This document shows, one piece after another, positions 1 through 6,566 of a DNA stretch of 11,943 nucleotides. The notes under the pieces were generated by a model. That model saw only the letters and a program-made list of their open reading frames with translations, was not told the origin of the DNA and ran no database searches. A program made the position numbers and the translations under genes. Source of the stretch: Cellvibrionaceae bacterium (lineage in GTDB: Bacteria; Pseudomonadota; Gammaproteobacteria; Pseudomonadales; Cellvibrionaceae). Numbering within the stretch: the stretch's first letter is position 1; each line of letters begins with the position of its first letter. The stretch is taken from contig JAUVQU010000061.1 in NCBI GenBank assembly GCA_030597965.1, positions 1 to 11,943 on the forward strand, read 5' to 3'.

Positions 1-550
1 CATCACTCAAAGAAACATTCATTGCATAGGGGTGTGAAGGCGCACAAAAAACCACCAGCTCATCTTCCTTCCAGGGGATAACTTCTAAATCTGGGTGCTG
101 TAACTCACCCTCAATCAAACCCACATCTAATTCAAAATTTGCCACTTTATGTGCAATTTTCTGGGTATTGGCAACGGTCAGCTTGACCTCGGTTTCCGGG
201 TTTTCACTCATATAGCGGGCCATCATTTCCACCGCCAGATAATTGCCGATAGTGAGGGTCGCACCGATATTGAGATAACCCAGATCAGAATGCTGCTTTA
301 ACCCCGCCTCAAACTCTTGAGCCTGAGCCAATAAAGACTCTGCTTTTGGACGCAACAACCGCCCTAACTCATTAAGCTGCAGGCGCTTGCCAATGCGATC
401 AAACAACTGAATATCAAACTGTTGCTCTAAGTCACGCAGGGAGCTACTCCCTGCCGATTGTGACATAGCCAAACTGTCCGCGGCACGGGTAATATTCTCA
501 AAGTGAGCAACCGCTAAAAACACTTCCAACTGACGCAGTGAATATCTCAT
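1..550 (-). CDS. LysR-type transcriptional regulator, FinR-like (C-terminal part outside window)
   Basis: The reading frame is open from the ATG at 550-548 to the window edge, giving about 183 residues with no stop. The N-terminus (MRYSLRQLEVFLAVAHFENI, then TRAADSLAMSQSAGSSSLRD) is the winged helix-turn-helix of the LysR family, at about residues 1-60. The linker helix and the first part of the effector-binding domain follow, including a typical ELDVGLIEG segment. Roughly the last 120 residues of a normal 300-residue LysR protein lie outside. It is divergent from fpr, as is finR in pseudomonads, where FinR activates fpr under superoxide or redox stress, so a FinR-like role is likely but inferred. 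The start codon directly abuts one arm of a perfect inverted repeat (551-560), which suggests autoregulation. The Shine-Dalgarno sequence is weak. Family assignment is firm; the specific FinR identity is moderate. Confidence 0.93.
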   Translation of the reverse strand, partial: MRYSLRQLEVFLAVAHFENITRAADSLAMSQSAGSSSLRDLEQQFDIQLFDRIGKRLQLNELGRLLRPKAESLLAQAQEFEAGLKQHSDLGYLNIGATLTIGNYLAVEMMARYMSENPETEVKLTVANTQKIAHKVANFELDVGLIEGELQHPDLEVIPWKEDELVVFCAPSHPYAMNVSLSD

Positions 551-598
551 TATCGGTAAATCCGGTTATTGTTAGAAAATTAAGTTGTTTTACCGATA
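551..598. promoter_or_regulatory. Perfect 10-bp inverted repeat in the regulator-fpr divergent region (candidate LysR operator)
   Basis: TATCGGTAAA at 551-560 and its exact reverse complement TTTACCGATA at 589-598 are separated by 28 bp. One arm touches the start codon of the LysR gene. The other overlaps the candidate -35 box of fpr. This position fits a regulator site acting on both genes. That the LysR protein binds here is inference. Confidence 0.5.
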
Positions 599-617
599 GT
601 TTAGTGTGCTCTTTAAT
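589..617 (+). promoter_or_regulatory. Candidate sigma70 promoter of fpr
   Basis: TTTACC (589-594) as -35, a 17-bp spacer, and TTTAAT (612-617) as -10 give a reasonable sigma70 match about 40 bp upstream of the fpr start. The -35 lies inside the right arm of the 10-bp inverted repeat. Read by eye only. Confidence 0.35.
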
Positions 618-656
618 AGCTGGCAAGTCATAACACTAAACTTCTTGGAGAGCACC

Positions 657-1430
657 ATGGCCAGCCTAGTAAAAGAAAAGGTAACCGACATCCACCATTG
701 GAACGACAGCCTGTTCAGCTTTAAAACCAGCCGCACCAACAGCCTGCGCTTTGAGAATGGTCATTTCGTAATGATGGGACTGGAAGTAGAAGGCAAGCCT
801 CTCATGCGCGCGTACAGTATCGCCAGCGCCAACTATGATGAAGAGCTGGAATTCTTCAGCATCAAGGTAGCCGACGGGCCTCTCACCTCACAACTGCAAA
901 ACATCAGCGTCGGTGACGAGATTTTGGTCAGCACAAAACCCACCGGCACGCTGGTAGCCGACCACCTGCTACAGGGCCGCAACTTATACCTCATCAGTAC
1001 AGGTACTGGCCTGGCCCCGTTCATGAGCATCATCCGTGACCCGGAAGTATATGAGCGTTTTGACAAAATTATTCTGACTCACGGCGTTCGCACTGTTTCA
1101 GAACTGGCGTATCAATATGTAATTTTGAATGAACTGCCCAACAATGAATATTTTGGCGAACAGGTGAAAGAGAAACTGCTGTATTACCCAACCGTCACTC
1201 GTGAGCACTTCCGCAACCAGGGCCGCTTAACCGACTTAATACTCAGCGGGCGCCTGTCCAGAGATTTGAATTTGCCCGATATAGATCCAGCACATGATCG
1301 TTTTATGCTGTGCGGCAGCCCTTCTATGCTGAAAGATGCCGGTGCCATTTTGGACGAACGCGGGTTTACAGAATCACGCCACGGTAAGCAGGCGCACTAT
1401 GTCATTGAGCGGGCGTTTGTGGAAAAGTAA
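657..1430 (+). CDS. fpr: Ferredoxin/flavodoxin-NADP+ reductase
   Basis: This FAD enzyme (257 residues) exchanges electrons between NADPH and ferredoxin or flavodoxin in the cytoplasm, supporting Fe-S and oxidative-stress metabolism. The FAD-binding motif RAYSIAS is at about residues 51-57, followed by FSIKVADGPLTSQL at 67-80. The NADP-binding loop STGTGLAPF is at about 114-122, with LCGSPSML nearer the end. The C-terminal AFVEK matches the Pseudomonas/Azotobacter subclass, whose penultimate-region Phe stacks on the flavin; length is also normal (about 258). I chose the ATG at 657 because GGAG at 647-650 precedes it at proper spacing and MASLVKEKV matches family N-termini. An upstream in-frame GTG at 606 would add 17 residues lacking any family resemblance. 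The gene is divergent from a LysR gene and ends at a bidirectional terminator. Confidence 0.96.
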   Translation: MASLVKEKVTDIHHWNDSLFSFKTSRTNSLRFENGHFVMMGLEVEGKPLMRAYSIASANYDEELEFFSIKVADGPLTSQLQNISVGDEILVSTKPTGTLVADHLLQGRNLYLISTGTGLAPFMSIIRDPEVYERFDKIILTHGVRTVSELAYQYVILNELPNNEYFGEQVKEKLLYYPTVTREHFRNQGRLTDLILSGRLSRDLNLPDIDPAHDRFMLCGSPSMLKDAGAILDERGFTESRHGKQAHYVIERAFVEK

Positions 1431-1432
1431 AT

Positions 1433-1460
1433 AAAAAGGAGAGCTAAGCTCTCCTTTTTT
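1433..1460. terminator. Bidirectional rho-independent terminator between fpr and lysS
   Basis: AAAAAGGAGAGC (1433-1444), loop TAA, and GCTCTCCTTTTT (1448-1459) followed by another T form a perfect 12-bp stem. It has a T-tract on the plus strand and an A-tract that becomes a T-tract on the minus strand. It starts 2 bp after the fpr stop and lies 29 bp past the convergent lysS stop, so it can serve both. A second, AT-only 7-bp hairpin (1472-1487) sits 1 bp beyond the lysS stop. Confidence 0.9.
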
Positions 1461-1488
1461 CTAAACGTGATTTATTCTAAAGAATAAC

Positions 1489-2997
1489 TTATTCAGGGCG
1501 CATTGCAGGGAAGAGCAACACATCGCGAATGGATGGCGAGTCCGTTAACAACATCACCAAACGGTCAATACCAATACCCTGACCCGCAGTAGGCGGCAAG
1601 CCGTATTCTAATGCGCGAACATAGTCGGCATCAAAGTGCATGGCCTCATCGTCGCCAGAGTCTTTTTCTGCCACCTGAGCATTAAATCGTTCAGCCTGAT
1701 CTTCGGCATCATTAAGCTCGGAGAAACCATTAGCAATTTCACGGCCACCCACAAAGAACTCGAAGCGGTCGGTTACAAATGGGTTGTCATCGTTACGACG
1801 CGCCAGTGGTGAAACTTCAGTGGGGTATTCAGTAATAAACGTAGGATCATCTAAACGATGCTCTACGGTTTTTTCGAAGATTTCGATTTGAACCTTGCCC
1901 AAGCCCCAGCTGTCTTTCAGTGGAATGTCCAGGTGCTCAGCGATCTGGCGTGCACCAGACTCATCGGCCAAAGCCTCTGCCTTGATATCTGGATTGAAAT
2001 GCAGGATGGAGTCAAAAATACTGATACGACGGAACGGCTTGGTGAAGTCGTATACCGTTTCCTGAACCACTTCACCCTCTGCATTTTTCACGGTTGAGCT
2101 AATCTGCGTCGTGCCAATCACTTCCTCACAGAGCTTTCTCAACATATCTTCGGTGAGGTTCATCAGGTCGTTAAAGTCCGCATAAGCCTGATAAAATTCC
2201 AGCATAGTGAACTCAGGGTTGTGACGCGTCGACAAACCCTCATTACGGAAGTTGCGATTAATTTCATAAACCCGGTCAAAACCACCAACCACCAAGCGCT
2301 TCAAGTAGAGTTCCGGCGCAATACGTAAATACATATCAATATCTAAAGCATTGTGATGCGTTACAAATGGTCGCGCACTGGCACCCCCAGGAATCGCCTG
2401 CAACATAGGCGTTTCCACTTCAAGGAAGTCATTACCATTCAGGTAATCACGGATAAACTGCACCACGCGAGTTCGGGTAACAAAGGTATTGCGCACTTCA
2501 GGGTTGGCGATCAAATCCACATAACGCTGGCGATAACGAGTTTCCTGATCACTCAAACCGTGAAATTTATCCGGCAGAGGACGCAGTGCTTTGGTTAGCA
2601 ACTGAGGCTCATCCATCTGCACGTACAAGTCACCTTTACCGGATTTGTGCAGCGTACCTTTAACACCAACGATGTCACCCAAGTCCAATTTCTTAGCGAA
2701 TGGGCGGGATTCTTTATTCACATATAATTGAATACGACCCGCAACGTCTTGAATGGCCAAAAACGCTCCGCGCATAGAAACAACACGGCCGGCAACACTT
2801 ACGACCTTACCGAGCTCTTCGAGTGCTTCTTTGGTTTCTTCACCAAACTCATCTTTCAGCTCTTGGCTTTTATGCTCAGGGCGAAAATCATTCGGGAATG
2901 TAGGGCCGTCTTGCTCACGCAATACATTAAGCTTTGCACGGCGTACTGCGATCAGCTTGTTTTCATCTTGTGGCTGGTTCTGGTTATTGTTACTCAT
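1489..2997 (-). CDS. lysS: Lysyl-tRNA synthetase, class II
   Basis: This 502-residue cytoplasmic enzyme charges tRNA-Lys with lysine using ATP. The N-terminal OB-fold anticodon-binding domain is visible at about residues 65-135 (VSVAGRVVSMRGAFLAIQDV). Class II motif 1 (FLEVETPMLQAIPGGASARP) is at about 191-210. Motif 2 (FRNEGLSTRHNPEFTMLEFY) is at about 250-269, and motif 3 (GIGIDRLVMLLTDSPSIRDV) sits just before the C-terminus. Length is close to the E. coli protein (about 505). The variable Asn/Gln-rich N-terminus (MSNNNQNQPQDE) is typical. It lies 153 bp downstream of prfB on the same strand, the conserved prfB-lysS arrangement of E. coli. The Shine-Dalgarno is weak (ACGAG, about 8 nt before ATG), and the leader carries an inverted repeat that might modulate expression. 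Confidence 0.98.
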   Translation of the reverse strand: MSNNNQNQPQDENKLIAVRRAKLNVLREQDGPTFPNDFRPEHKSQELKDEFGEETKEALEELGKVVSVAGRVVSMRGAFLAIQDVAGRIQLYVNKESRPFAKKLDLGDIVGVKGTLHKSGKGDLYVQMDEPQLLTKALRPLPDKFHGLSDQETRYRQRYVDLIANPEVRNTFVTRTRVVQFIRDYLNGNDFLEVETPMLQAIPGGASARPFVTHHNALDIDMYLRIAPELYLKRLVVGGFDRVYEINRNFRNEGLSTRHNPEFTMLEFYQAYADFNDLMNLTEDMLRKLCEEVIGTTQISSTVKNAEGEVVQETVYDFTKPFRRISIFDSILHFNPDIKAEALADESGARQIAEHLDIPLKDSWGLGKVQIEIFEKTVEHRLDDPTFITEYPTEVSPLARRNDDNPFVTDRFEFFVGGREIANGFSELNDAEDQAERFNAQVAEKDSGDDEAMHFDADYVRALEYGLPPTAGQGIGIDRLVMLLTDSPSIRDVLLFPAMRPE

Positions 2998-3008
2998 GTT
3001 AATACTCG

Positions 3009-3036
3009 TAAAACGTTAGACGGGAGACGAAAGACG
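3009..3036 (+). repeat. Four tandem degenerate 7-bp units upstream of lysS
   Basis: The units TAAAACG, TTAGACG, GGAGACG and AAAGACG run head to tail with a strict 7-bp period; three share the core AGACG. They lie 12 bp upstream of the lysS start codon. The last two units also form the left arm of a long-range inverted repeat with 3132-3146. Confidence 0.6.
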
Positions 3037-3146
3037 CCAACCTCATTCTATATATAAATATTAATTACCAAGCAGAATATTACTTGGCACCATAATCTTT
3101 CAATCTTGGGAGTGTGATTCTCTGCATCTCACGTCAAGCGTCTCCC
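3022..3146. repeat. Long-range inverted repeat spanning the prfB-lysS gap
   Basis: GGGAGACGAAAGACG (3022-3036) pairs with CGTCAAGCGTCTCCC (3132-3146) at 12 of 15 positions: an 8-bp block, a 3-nt mismatch, then a 4-bp block. The 95-bp interior contains a smaller hairpin, CCAAG (3068-3072) with CTTGG (3083-3087). In the prfB-lysS transcript the outer stem would begin 4 nt after the prfB stop and close just before the lysS ribosome-binding region. There is no T-tract on the transcript, so this is not an obvious terminator. Confidence 0.55.
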
Positions 3147-3150
3147 ACCC

Positions 3151-4246
3151 TCAAAGGCCAGCTTTCAGACTGGCCACTATAAACTGATCCAGGTCACCAT
3201 CTAATACGGCACCACAATTACTGCTCTGCACATTCGTGCGTAAATCTTTAATGCGCTGATCATCCAGTACATAGGAGCGGATCTGACTGCCCCAGCCGAT
3301 ATCTGCCTTACTGTCTTCCATTTCTTGCTTATCGGCATTGCGCTTTTGTATTTCCAGCTCATACAAGCGCGCTCGCAGCATCTTCCAGGCCTGGTCACGG
3401 TTTTTATGCTGTGAACGCTGGCTCTGACACTCGGCCACAATACCTGTTGGCTCATGAGTTAAGCGCACTGCAGAATCTGTTTTGTTCACGTGCTGACCAC
3501 CGGCACCCGAGGCGCGGTAAGTATCCGTGCGAACATCCGACGGATTGATATCAATCTCGATGTTATCGTCGATTTCCGGCGATACAAAGACAGAGGTAAA
3601 TGAAGTGTGACGACGGCCACCGGAATCAAATGGCGACTTTCTTACCAAACGATGCACACCCGTTTCAGTACGCAACCAACCAAAGGCATATTCACCCTCA
3701 AAGCGAATAGTGGCGCTCTTAATACCCGCCACATCACCGGCAGAGCATTCTTCCAATGTTGTTTTAAAGCCCTTGGCATCACCCCAGCGCAGGTACATAC
3801 GCAACAGCATTTCTGCCCAATCCTGAGCTTCAGTTCCGCCTGATCCAGACTGAATTTCCAAGAAGCCGTTGTTCTGGTCCATTTCACCGGAGAACATACG
3901 ACGGAATTCAAGTTTACCCAGATGCGTATTAAGGTCATCCACTTCAAGTTGAACTTCCGCTACGGTATCTTCATCGTCTTCCTCAACGGCCATTTCCAAT
4001 AGGTCACGACAATCGGTTACACCTCTGTCTAGATCATCAATGGTTTTAACCACTTGCTCTAAACTGGAGCGCTCACGACCCAACGCCTGAGCGCGGTCTG
4101 GGTCATCCCAAACACTGGGTTCAGCCAGCTCTAACTCTACTTCAGTTAAGCGCTCTTTCTTAAGATCATAGTCAAAGGTACCCCCTAAGAACGTCGGTGC
4201 GCTCTTGAAGGTCTTTTAGGGAATTGAGTAACGGGTTAATTTCCAT
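3151..4246 (-). CDS. prfB: Peptide chain release factor 2, made by programmed +1 frameshift
   Basis: RF2 recognises UGA and UAA in the ribosomal A site and triggers peptidyl-tRNA hydrolysis. The gene starts at ATG 4246-4244 (MEINPLLNSLKDLQERTDVL) and reaches an in-frame TGA at codon 25 (4174-4172). A +1 shift joins it to the long downstream frame (DYDLKKERLTE...), giving 364 residues against 365 in E. coli. The stop-codon recognition tripeptide SPF is at about residues 204-206 and the catalytic GGQ at about 249-251. The preceding residues TYRASGAGGQ carry Ala where E. coli K-12 has its unusual Thr246. The gene is followed by lysS on the same strand. A simple ORF finder would miss the first 54 or so residues and start at a false TTG near 4083. 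Confidence 0.97.
4171..4186 (-). promoter_or_regulatory. prfB +1 programmed frameshift site
   Basis: Read on the minus strand the site is AGGGGG TAC CTT TGA C. It has an internal Shine-Dalgarno-like AGGGGG (4186-4181), one intervening codon, the slippery CTT (4177-4175), the in-frame UGA (4174-4172) and the following C that makes UGA a poor terminator. This matches the well-studied E. coli prfB site almost base for base. When RF2 is scarce the ribosome slips +1 and full-length RF2 is made, so the site autoregulates RF2. Confidence 0.96.
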
Positions 4247-4284
4247 TTGAAATGTGTTCTTTTCATCCAAAGTCAAAGCCGCGA

Positions 4285-4313
4285 ATTGTACAGTAGTTAC
4301 ATGGCTTTAACTA
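4285..4313 (-). promoter_or_regulatory. Candidate sigma70 promoter of prfB
   Basis: On the minus strand TACAAT (4290-4285) is a good -10 box, preceded at 17 bp by TAGTTA (4313-4308), a weak -35. Transcription would start near 4278, about 32 nt before the prfB ATG. It lies in the 119-bp divergent gap shared with the nitroreductase gene. Read by eye only. Confidence 0.35.
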
Positions 4314-4365
4314 TCACATACACTGGCGCTATTACTGTCTTAATAAACTAATAAAAGACTCAGAC

Positions 4366-5040
4366 ATGACCAATACACCTTCTCTCGGCAACATACTCAA
4401 AACCCGCAACTCCACCCGTGCTTTTTTGCCTGAAAAAGTCGATCAAACCATACTGAATGAAATATTCACGCTGGCTCAACAATCTCCCTCCAACTGTAAT
4501 GTACAGCCGTGGCAAACCTATGTTGTTTCAGGTGAAATGAAAAATAAACTGGCAGCCCGCCTCACCGAATTAGCCGCCACTGGCACACCGCCAAACCCAG
4601 AATTTGACTGGAAAGTAAATTACCAGGGTGTACACCGTGAGCGGCAGCACGGCTCCGCTTATGAGCTCTATGGGGCCATGGGTATTGAGCGCAGCGACAA
4701 GCCGGCAAGAATGCAAGCTATGCTGCGTAACTGGAAATTTTTTGAAGCACCCCATGCGGTCTTTTTCTGTATGGAAAAATACTTGGGCATCATGGGGGCT
4801 GTGGACTTAGGGATTTACGCAGAAACAGTCGCATTACTACTCGAAGAACGAGGACTAGGCAGCTGCATGCAAGGCGCATTGGGCTTCTACCCAGAACCTG
4901 TTCACGAACTATTAGAACTACCAGAAGAAATGGGCGTGCTATTCGGCATGTCGTTTGGTTATCCGGACCCGAAAGGTGCGGCCAATAAAGCACGACCGGT
5001 ACGTGAGTCACTCAACACTAATGTGAGCTTTGTGGAATAG
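4366..5040 (+). CDS. Nitroreductase family FMN-dependent oxidoreductase
   Basis: The 224-residue protein has the classical nitroreductase fold signatures. The N-terminal FMN phosphate-binding RNSTRAF is at about residues 14-20, with the following SPSNCNVQPW at about 41-50. The C-terminal half carries LLEERGLGSCMQGALGFYPE and then LFGMSFGYPDP. Such proteins form homodimers with FMN at the interface and reduce nitroaromatics, quinones or enones with NAD(P)H; the natural substrate cannot be told from sequence. Length is normal. The start ATG at 4366 lacks a strong Shine-Dalgarno (AAAGACT upstream), but the protein begins at the usual place relative to the RNSTR motif. It appears monocistronic: prfB is divergent and the next gene is on the other strand. 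Confidence 0.9.
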   Translation: MTNTPSLGNILKTRNSTRAFLPEKVDQTILNEIFTLAQQSPSNCNVQPWQTYVVSGEMKNKLAARLTELAATGTPPNPEFDWKVNYQGVHRERQHGSAYELYGAMGIERSDKPARMQAMLRNWKFFEAPHAVFFCMEKYLGIMGAVDLGIYAETVALLLEERGLGSCMQGALGFYPEPVHELLELPEEMGVLFGMSFGYPDPKGAANKARPVRESLNTNVSFVE

Positions 5041-5070
5041 CGCGCTGAAAAGGCAGCCTAAAGATAGGGT

Positions 5071-5099
5071 TTCGCTCGCTTGCAAGACAGGCTCCTACA
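5071..5099 (-). repeat. REP-like palindromic element, copy 1
   Basis: Read on the minus strand it begins TGTAGGAGCCTGTCTTGCAA and ends GCGAGCGAA, closely resembling the Pseudomonas REP consensus (TGTAGGAGC, a palindromic core with CTTGCAAG, then GCGAA). It starts 30 bp after the nitroreductase stop, a typical position downstream of a gene. The stem is imperfect. Confidence 0.55.
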
Positions 5100-5117
5100 C
5101 CATTAATTATGAGCCTC

Positions 5118-5142
5118 TGTTGGAACCAGCCCCGCTAACGAA
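5118..5142 (+). repeat. REP-like element, degenerate copy 2, inverted relative to copy 1
   Basis: The plus strand reads TGTTGGAACCAGCCCCGCTA followed by ACGAA. It keeps the TGT-GGA head, a GC-rich middle and the CGAA tail of copy 1, but in opposite orientation, 18 bp away. The similarity is partial, so the pairing as a REP doublet is tentative. Confidence 0.3.
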
Positions 5143-5162
5143 AACCAAAGCCCACTCAACCA

Positions 5163-5402
5163 CTACTCACATTCACCCTCGTTATAGCCAACCACTTCGG
5201 CATCACCACAGGCAGAACAGGCATTACTTTTAGTAGACCAATCACCTGCTGCTGTTAACGCACAAACCGGGGTGTAATCCATCGTACACATATCTGAACG
5301 CTCAGCAGGGCACAGGCTGGCAACCGATGCATCCTGGCTGGTACAGGCCGATAAAAACAAAACGCCGCCAATAATCGCCGCTTTAATAATCAATAATTTC
5401 AT
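5163..5402 (-). CDS. Small Kazal-like Cys-rich lipoprotein
   Basis: The 79-residue protein starts MKLLIIKAAIIGGVLFLSAC, a type II signal peptide with lipobox LSAC, so it should be lipid-anchored at Cys20 in the envelope. The mature part holds exactly six more cysteines with spacing 7, 7, 14, 2 and 12. It contains MDYTPVCA and SNACSACG, then ends GYNEGEC. This is the Kazal serine-protease-inhibitor pattern (C-x7-C...YxPVC...N-C-x2-C...GxC), implying three disulfides. Protease inhibition is known for the fold but only inferred here. I chose ATG 5402 because GGAGA (5415-5411) is well placed for it; an upstream ATG at 5417 overlaps that Shine-Dalgarno. It follows the BASS transporter gene by 103 bp on the same strand but has its own candidate -10 (TACAAT, near 5454-5449). 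Confidence 0.8.
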   Translation of the reverse strand: MKLLIIKAAIIGGVLFLSACTSQDASVASLCPAERSDMCTMDYTPVCALTAAGDWSTKSNACSACGDAEVVGYNEGECE

Positions 5403-5410
5403 ACTTATCT

Positions 5411-5415
5411 TCTCC
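5411..5415 (-). promoter_or_regulatory. Ribosome-binding site deciding the lipoprotein start
   Basis: GGAGA on the minus strand lies 8 nt upstream of the ATG at 5402. It sits inside the codons of the alternative upstream ATG (5417), which makes that longer start unlikely. Confidence 0.65.
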
Positions 5416-5505
5416 ATGGGATAATAAATGTATTAACGAATAACGTTCATTGTAGGCTGAATACGTAAAATTGCACCACCATAACCTGAACGTAAAAGTG
5501 TATTT

Positions 5506-6345
5506 TTAAAGTCGTCTTCTTCTGAAAAACACCAAAGGCACAGCTACCAACACCATCGCCACGGTATAAACCGTTGCTGGCCCCACCAACGCCACATCCT
5601 GCAATAAATTCATCGCAATAAAAAACGCCAAGGCACCATTTTGAATGCCTACTTCGAGCACCATGGTAAAGCGATCCTTCAAGTCAGCTTTAATGACAAC
5701 ACCCAGCAACCAACCCGTCGTGAGCGCCAAAAACAACAACAGCAAAGTACTGGCCCCTGTAAGAGCGAAGGCCTGAGTAATACCCTCCCAATTTTGCCAC
5801 CAAAGTAAGACAATCACTCCACCAAACATCAAGCTGGATAAAAACACCACCGGGCCTTCCAGCTTTAGGCTTAGCTCAGTGAATCCATGACGACAACCCA
5901 TACCCACAGTCACCGGCAGTAAGGTATGCATACCTATATCAACGATGGCATCCAAAAAACTCAAGTTTAAACCGCTACCTTCATAACCTAGAAAAGGCGA
6001 AAGAGTTAGTAATACCAATGGCAAACTAAAAACTGTAACAACACTGATAATGGCGGTCAGGCTGACCGAAAGCGCGGCATTGCCCTGCCCCAATTTACAG
6101 AAAAAATTCGAAGTACTGCCACTTGGACAAAGGGCAACCAATAACAGACCCACAGCAATGGGGGCGGATAAATTCAAAGCCACACCAATAATAACCGCCA
6201 GTGCAGGCAGTATTAACAGCTGCCCGCACAGGGTCGTCAGCACCAGCTTGGGGCTCCGCAAAAGACCCGTAAAATCGGCCAGCGTTAGTCCCAGCCCCAT
6301 CGAGAACATCATCAATATCAATGCGGCGGAAAGTAAGAAATCCAT
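5506..6345 (-). CDS. Bile acid:sodium symporter (BASS/SBF) family transporter
   Basis: The 279-residue, very hydrophobic inner-membrane protein carries family hallmarks: FSMGLGLTLADF near the N-terminus, LCPSGSTSNFF at about residues 72-82 (equivalent to CCPGGTASN), GNAALSVSLTAI after it, and LEVGIQNGALA in the C-terminal half. These surround the Na+ sites and the crossover helices of the fold. Transport of an organic anion with Na+ is the family role; the substrate is unknown and the bile acid name is not a prediction. The protein begins at what is helix 2 in the bacterial ASBT homologue, so it probably has nine rather than ten helices. An in-frame TAA 15 nt upstream of the ATG shows the short N-terminus is real in this sequence. 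It is divergent from the recombinase and upstream of the small lipoprotein gene. Confidence 0.88.
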   Translation of the reverse strand: MDFLLSAALILMMFSMGLGLTLADFTGLLRSPKLVLTTLCGQLLILPALAVIIGVALNLSAPIAVGLLLVALCPSGSTSNFFCKLGQGNAALSVSLTAIISVVTVFSLPLVLLTLSPFLGYEGSGLNLSFLDAIVDIGMHTLLPVTVGMGCRHGFTELSLKLEGPVVFLSSLMFGGVIVLLWWQNWEGITQAFALTGASTLLLLFLALTTGWLLGVVIKADLKDRFTMVLEVGIQNGALAFFIAMNLLQDVALVGPATVYTVAMVLVAVPLVFFRRRRL

Positions 6346-6532
6346 TGTATGGCTCTTTTATTCACAAATTAAACGTGCCACGAGTCTGCCAGAGCAGGGG
6401 GACAAGTGACAGGACCCAGAGACCCGAAACACACAAAACAATAAGTATGCTTTTAATTACACTTAAAAACACACTTATCTGGTACGACCAGCAAACGCTA
6501 AAACCCATCACACACACTTGCAAAACAACCCA

Positions 6533-6548
6533 TTATTGCACACAATAA
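6533..6548. promoter_or_regulatory. Small dyad upstream of the recombinase (candidate operator or recombination half-sites)
   Basis: TTATTG (6533-6538), spacer CACA, CAATAA (6543-6548) is a perfect 6-bp inverted repeat. It overlaps a possible -10 (CACAAT, 6541-6546) set 17 bp after a possible -35 (TTGCAA, 6518-6523). Autoregulation by a small resolvase would fit, but this is inference. Confidence 0.3.
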
Positions 6549-6566
6549 ATATGCACACACAATGAA
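6538..6566 (+). repeat. Short direct repeat before the recombinase start
   Basis: GCACACAATAAA (6538-6549) is followed by GCACACACAATGAA (6553-6566), two nearly identical units about 15 bp apart in the A/C-rich leader. The left unit overlaps the TTATTG/CAATAA dyad. Confidence 0.4.

Noticed and set aside
606..656. Longer fpr start at GTG 606
   Set aside because: It adds 17 residues with no family resemblance, overlaps the candidate -10 and lacks a Shine-Dalgarno; ATG 657 has GGAG and matches Fpr N-termini.
1472..1487. TTATTCT-AA-AGAATAA hairpin as an independent terminator of lysS
   Set aside because: The stem is nearly all A-T with a 2-nt loop and no T-tract; the stronger bidirectional terminator at 1433-1460 is sufficient.
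3156..3175. GGCCAG/CTGGCC hairpin at the end of prfB as a terminator
   Set aside because: It lies inside the coding sequence of the last RF2 codons and has no T-tract on the transcript.
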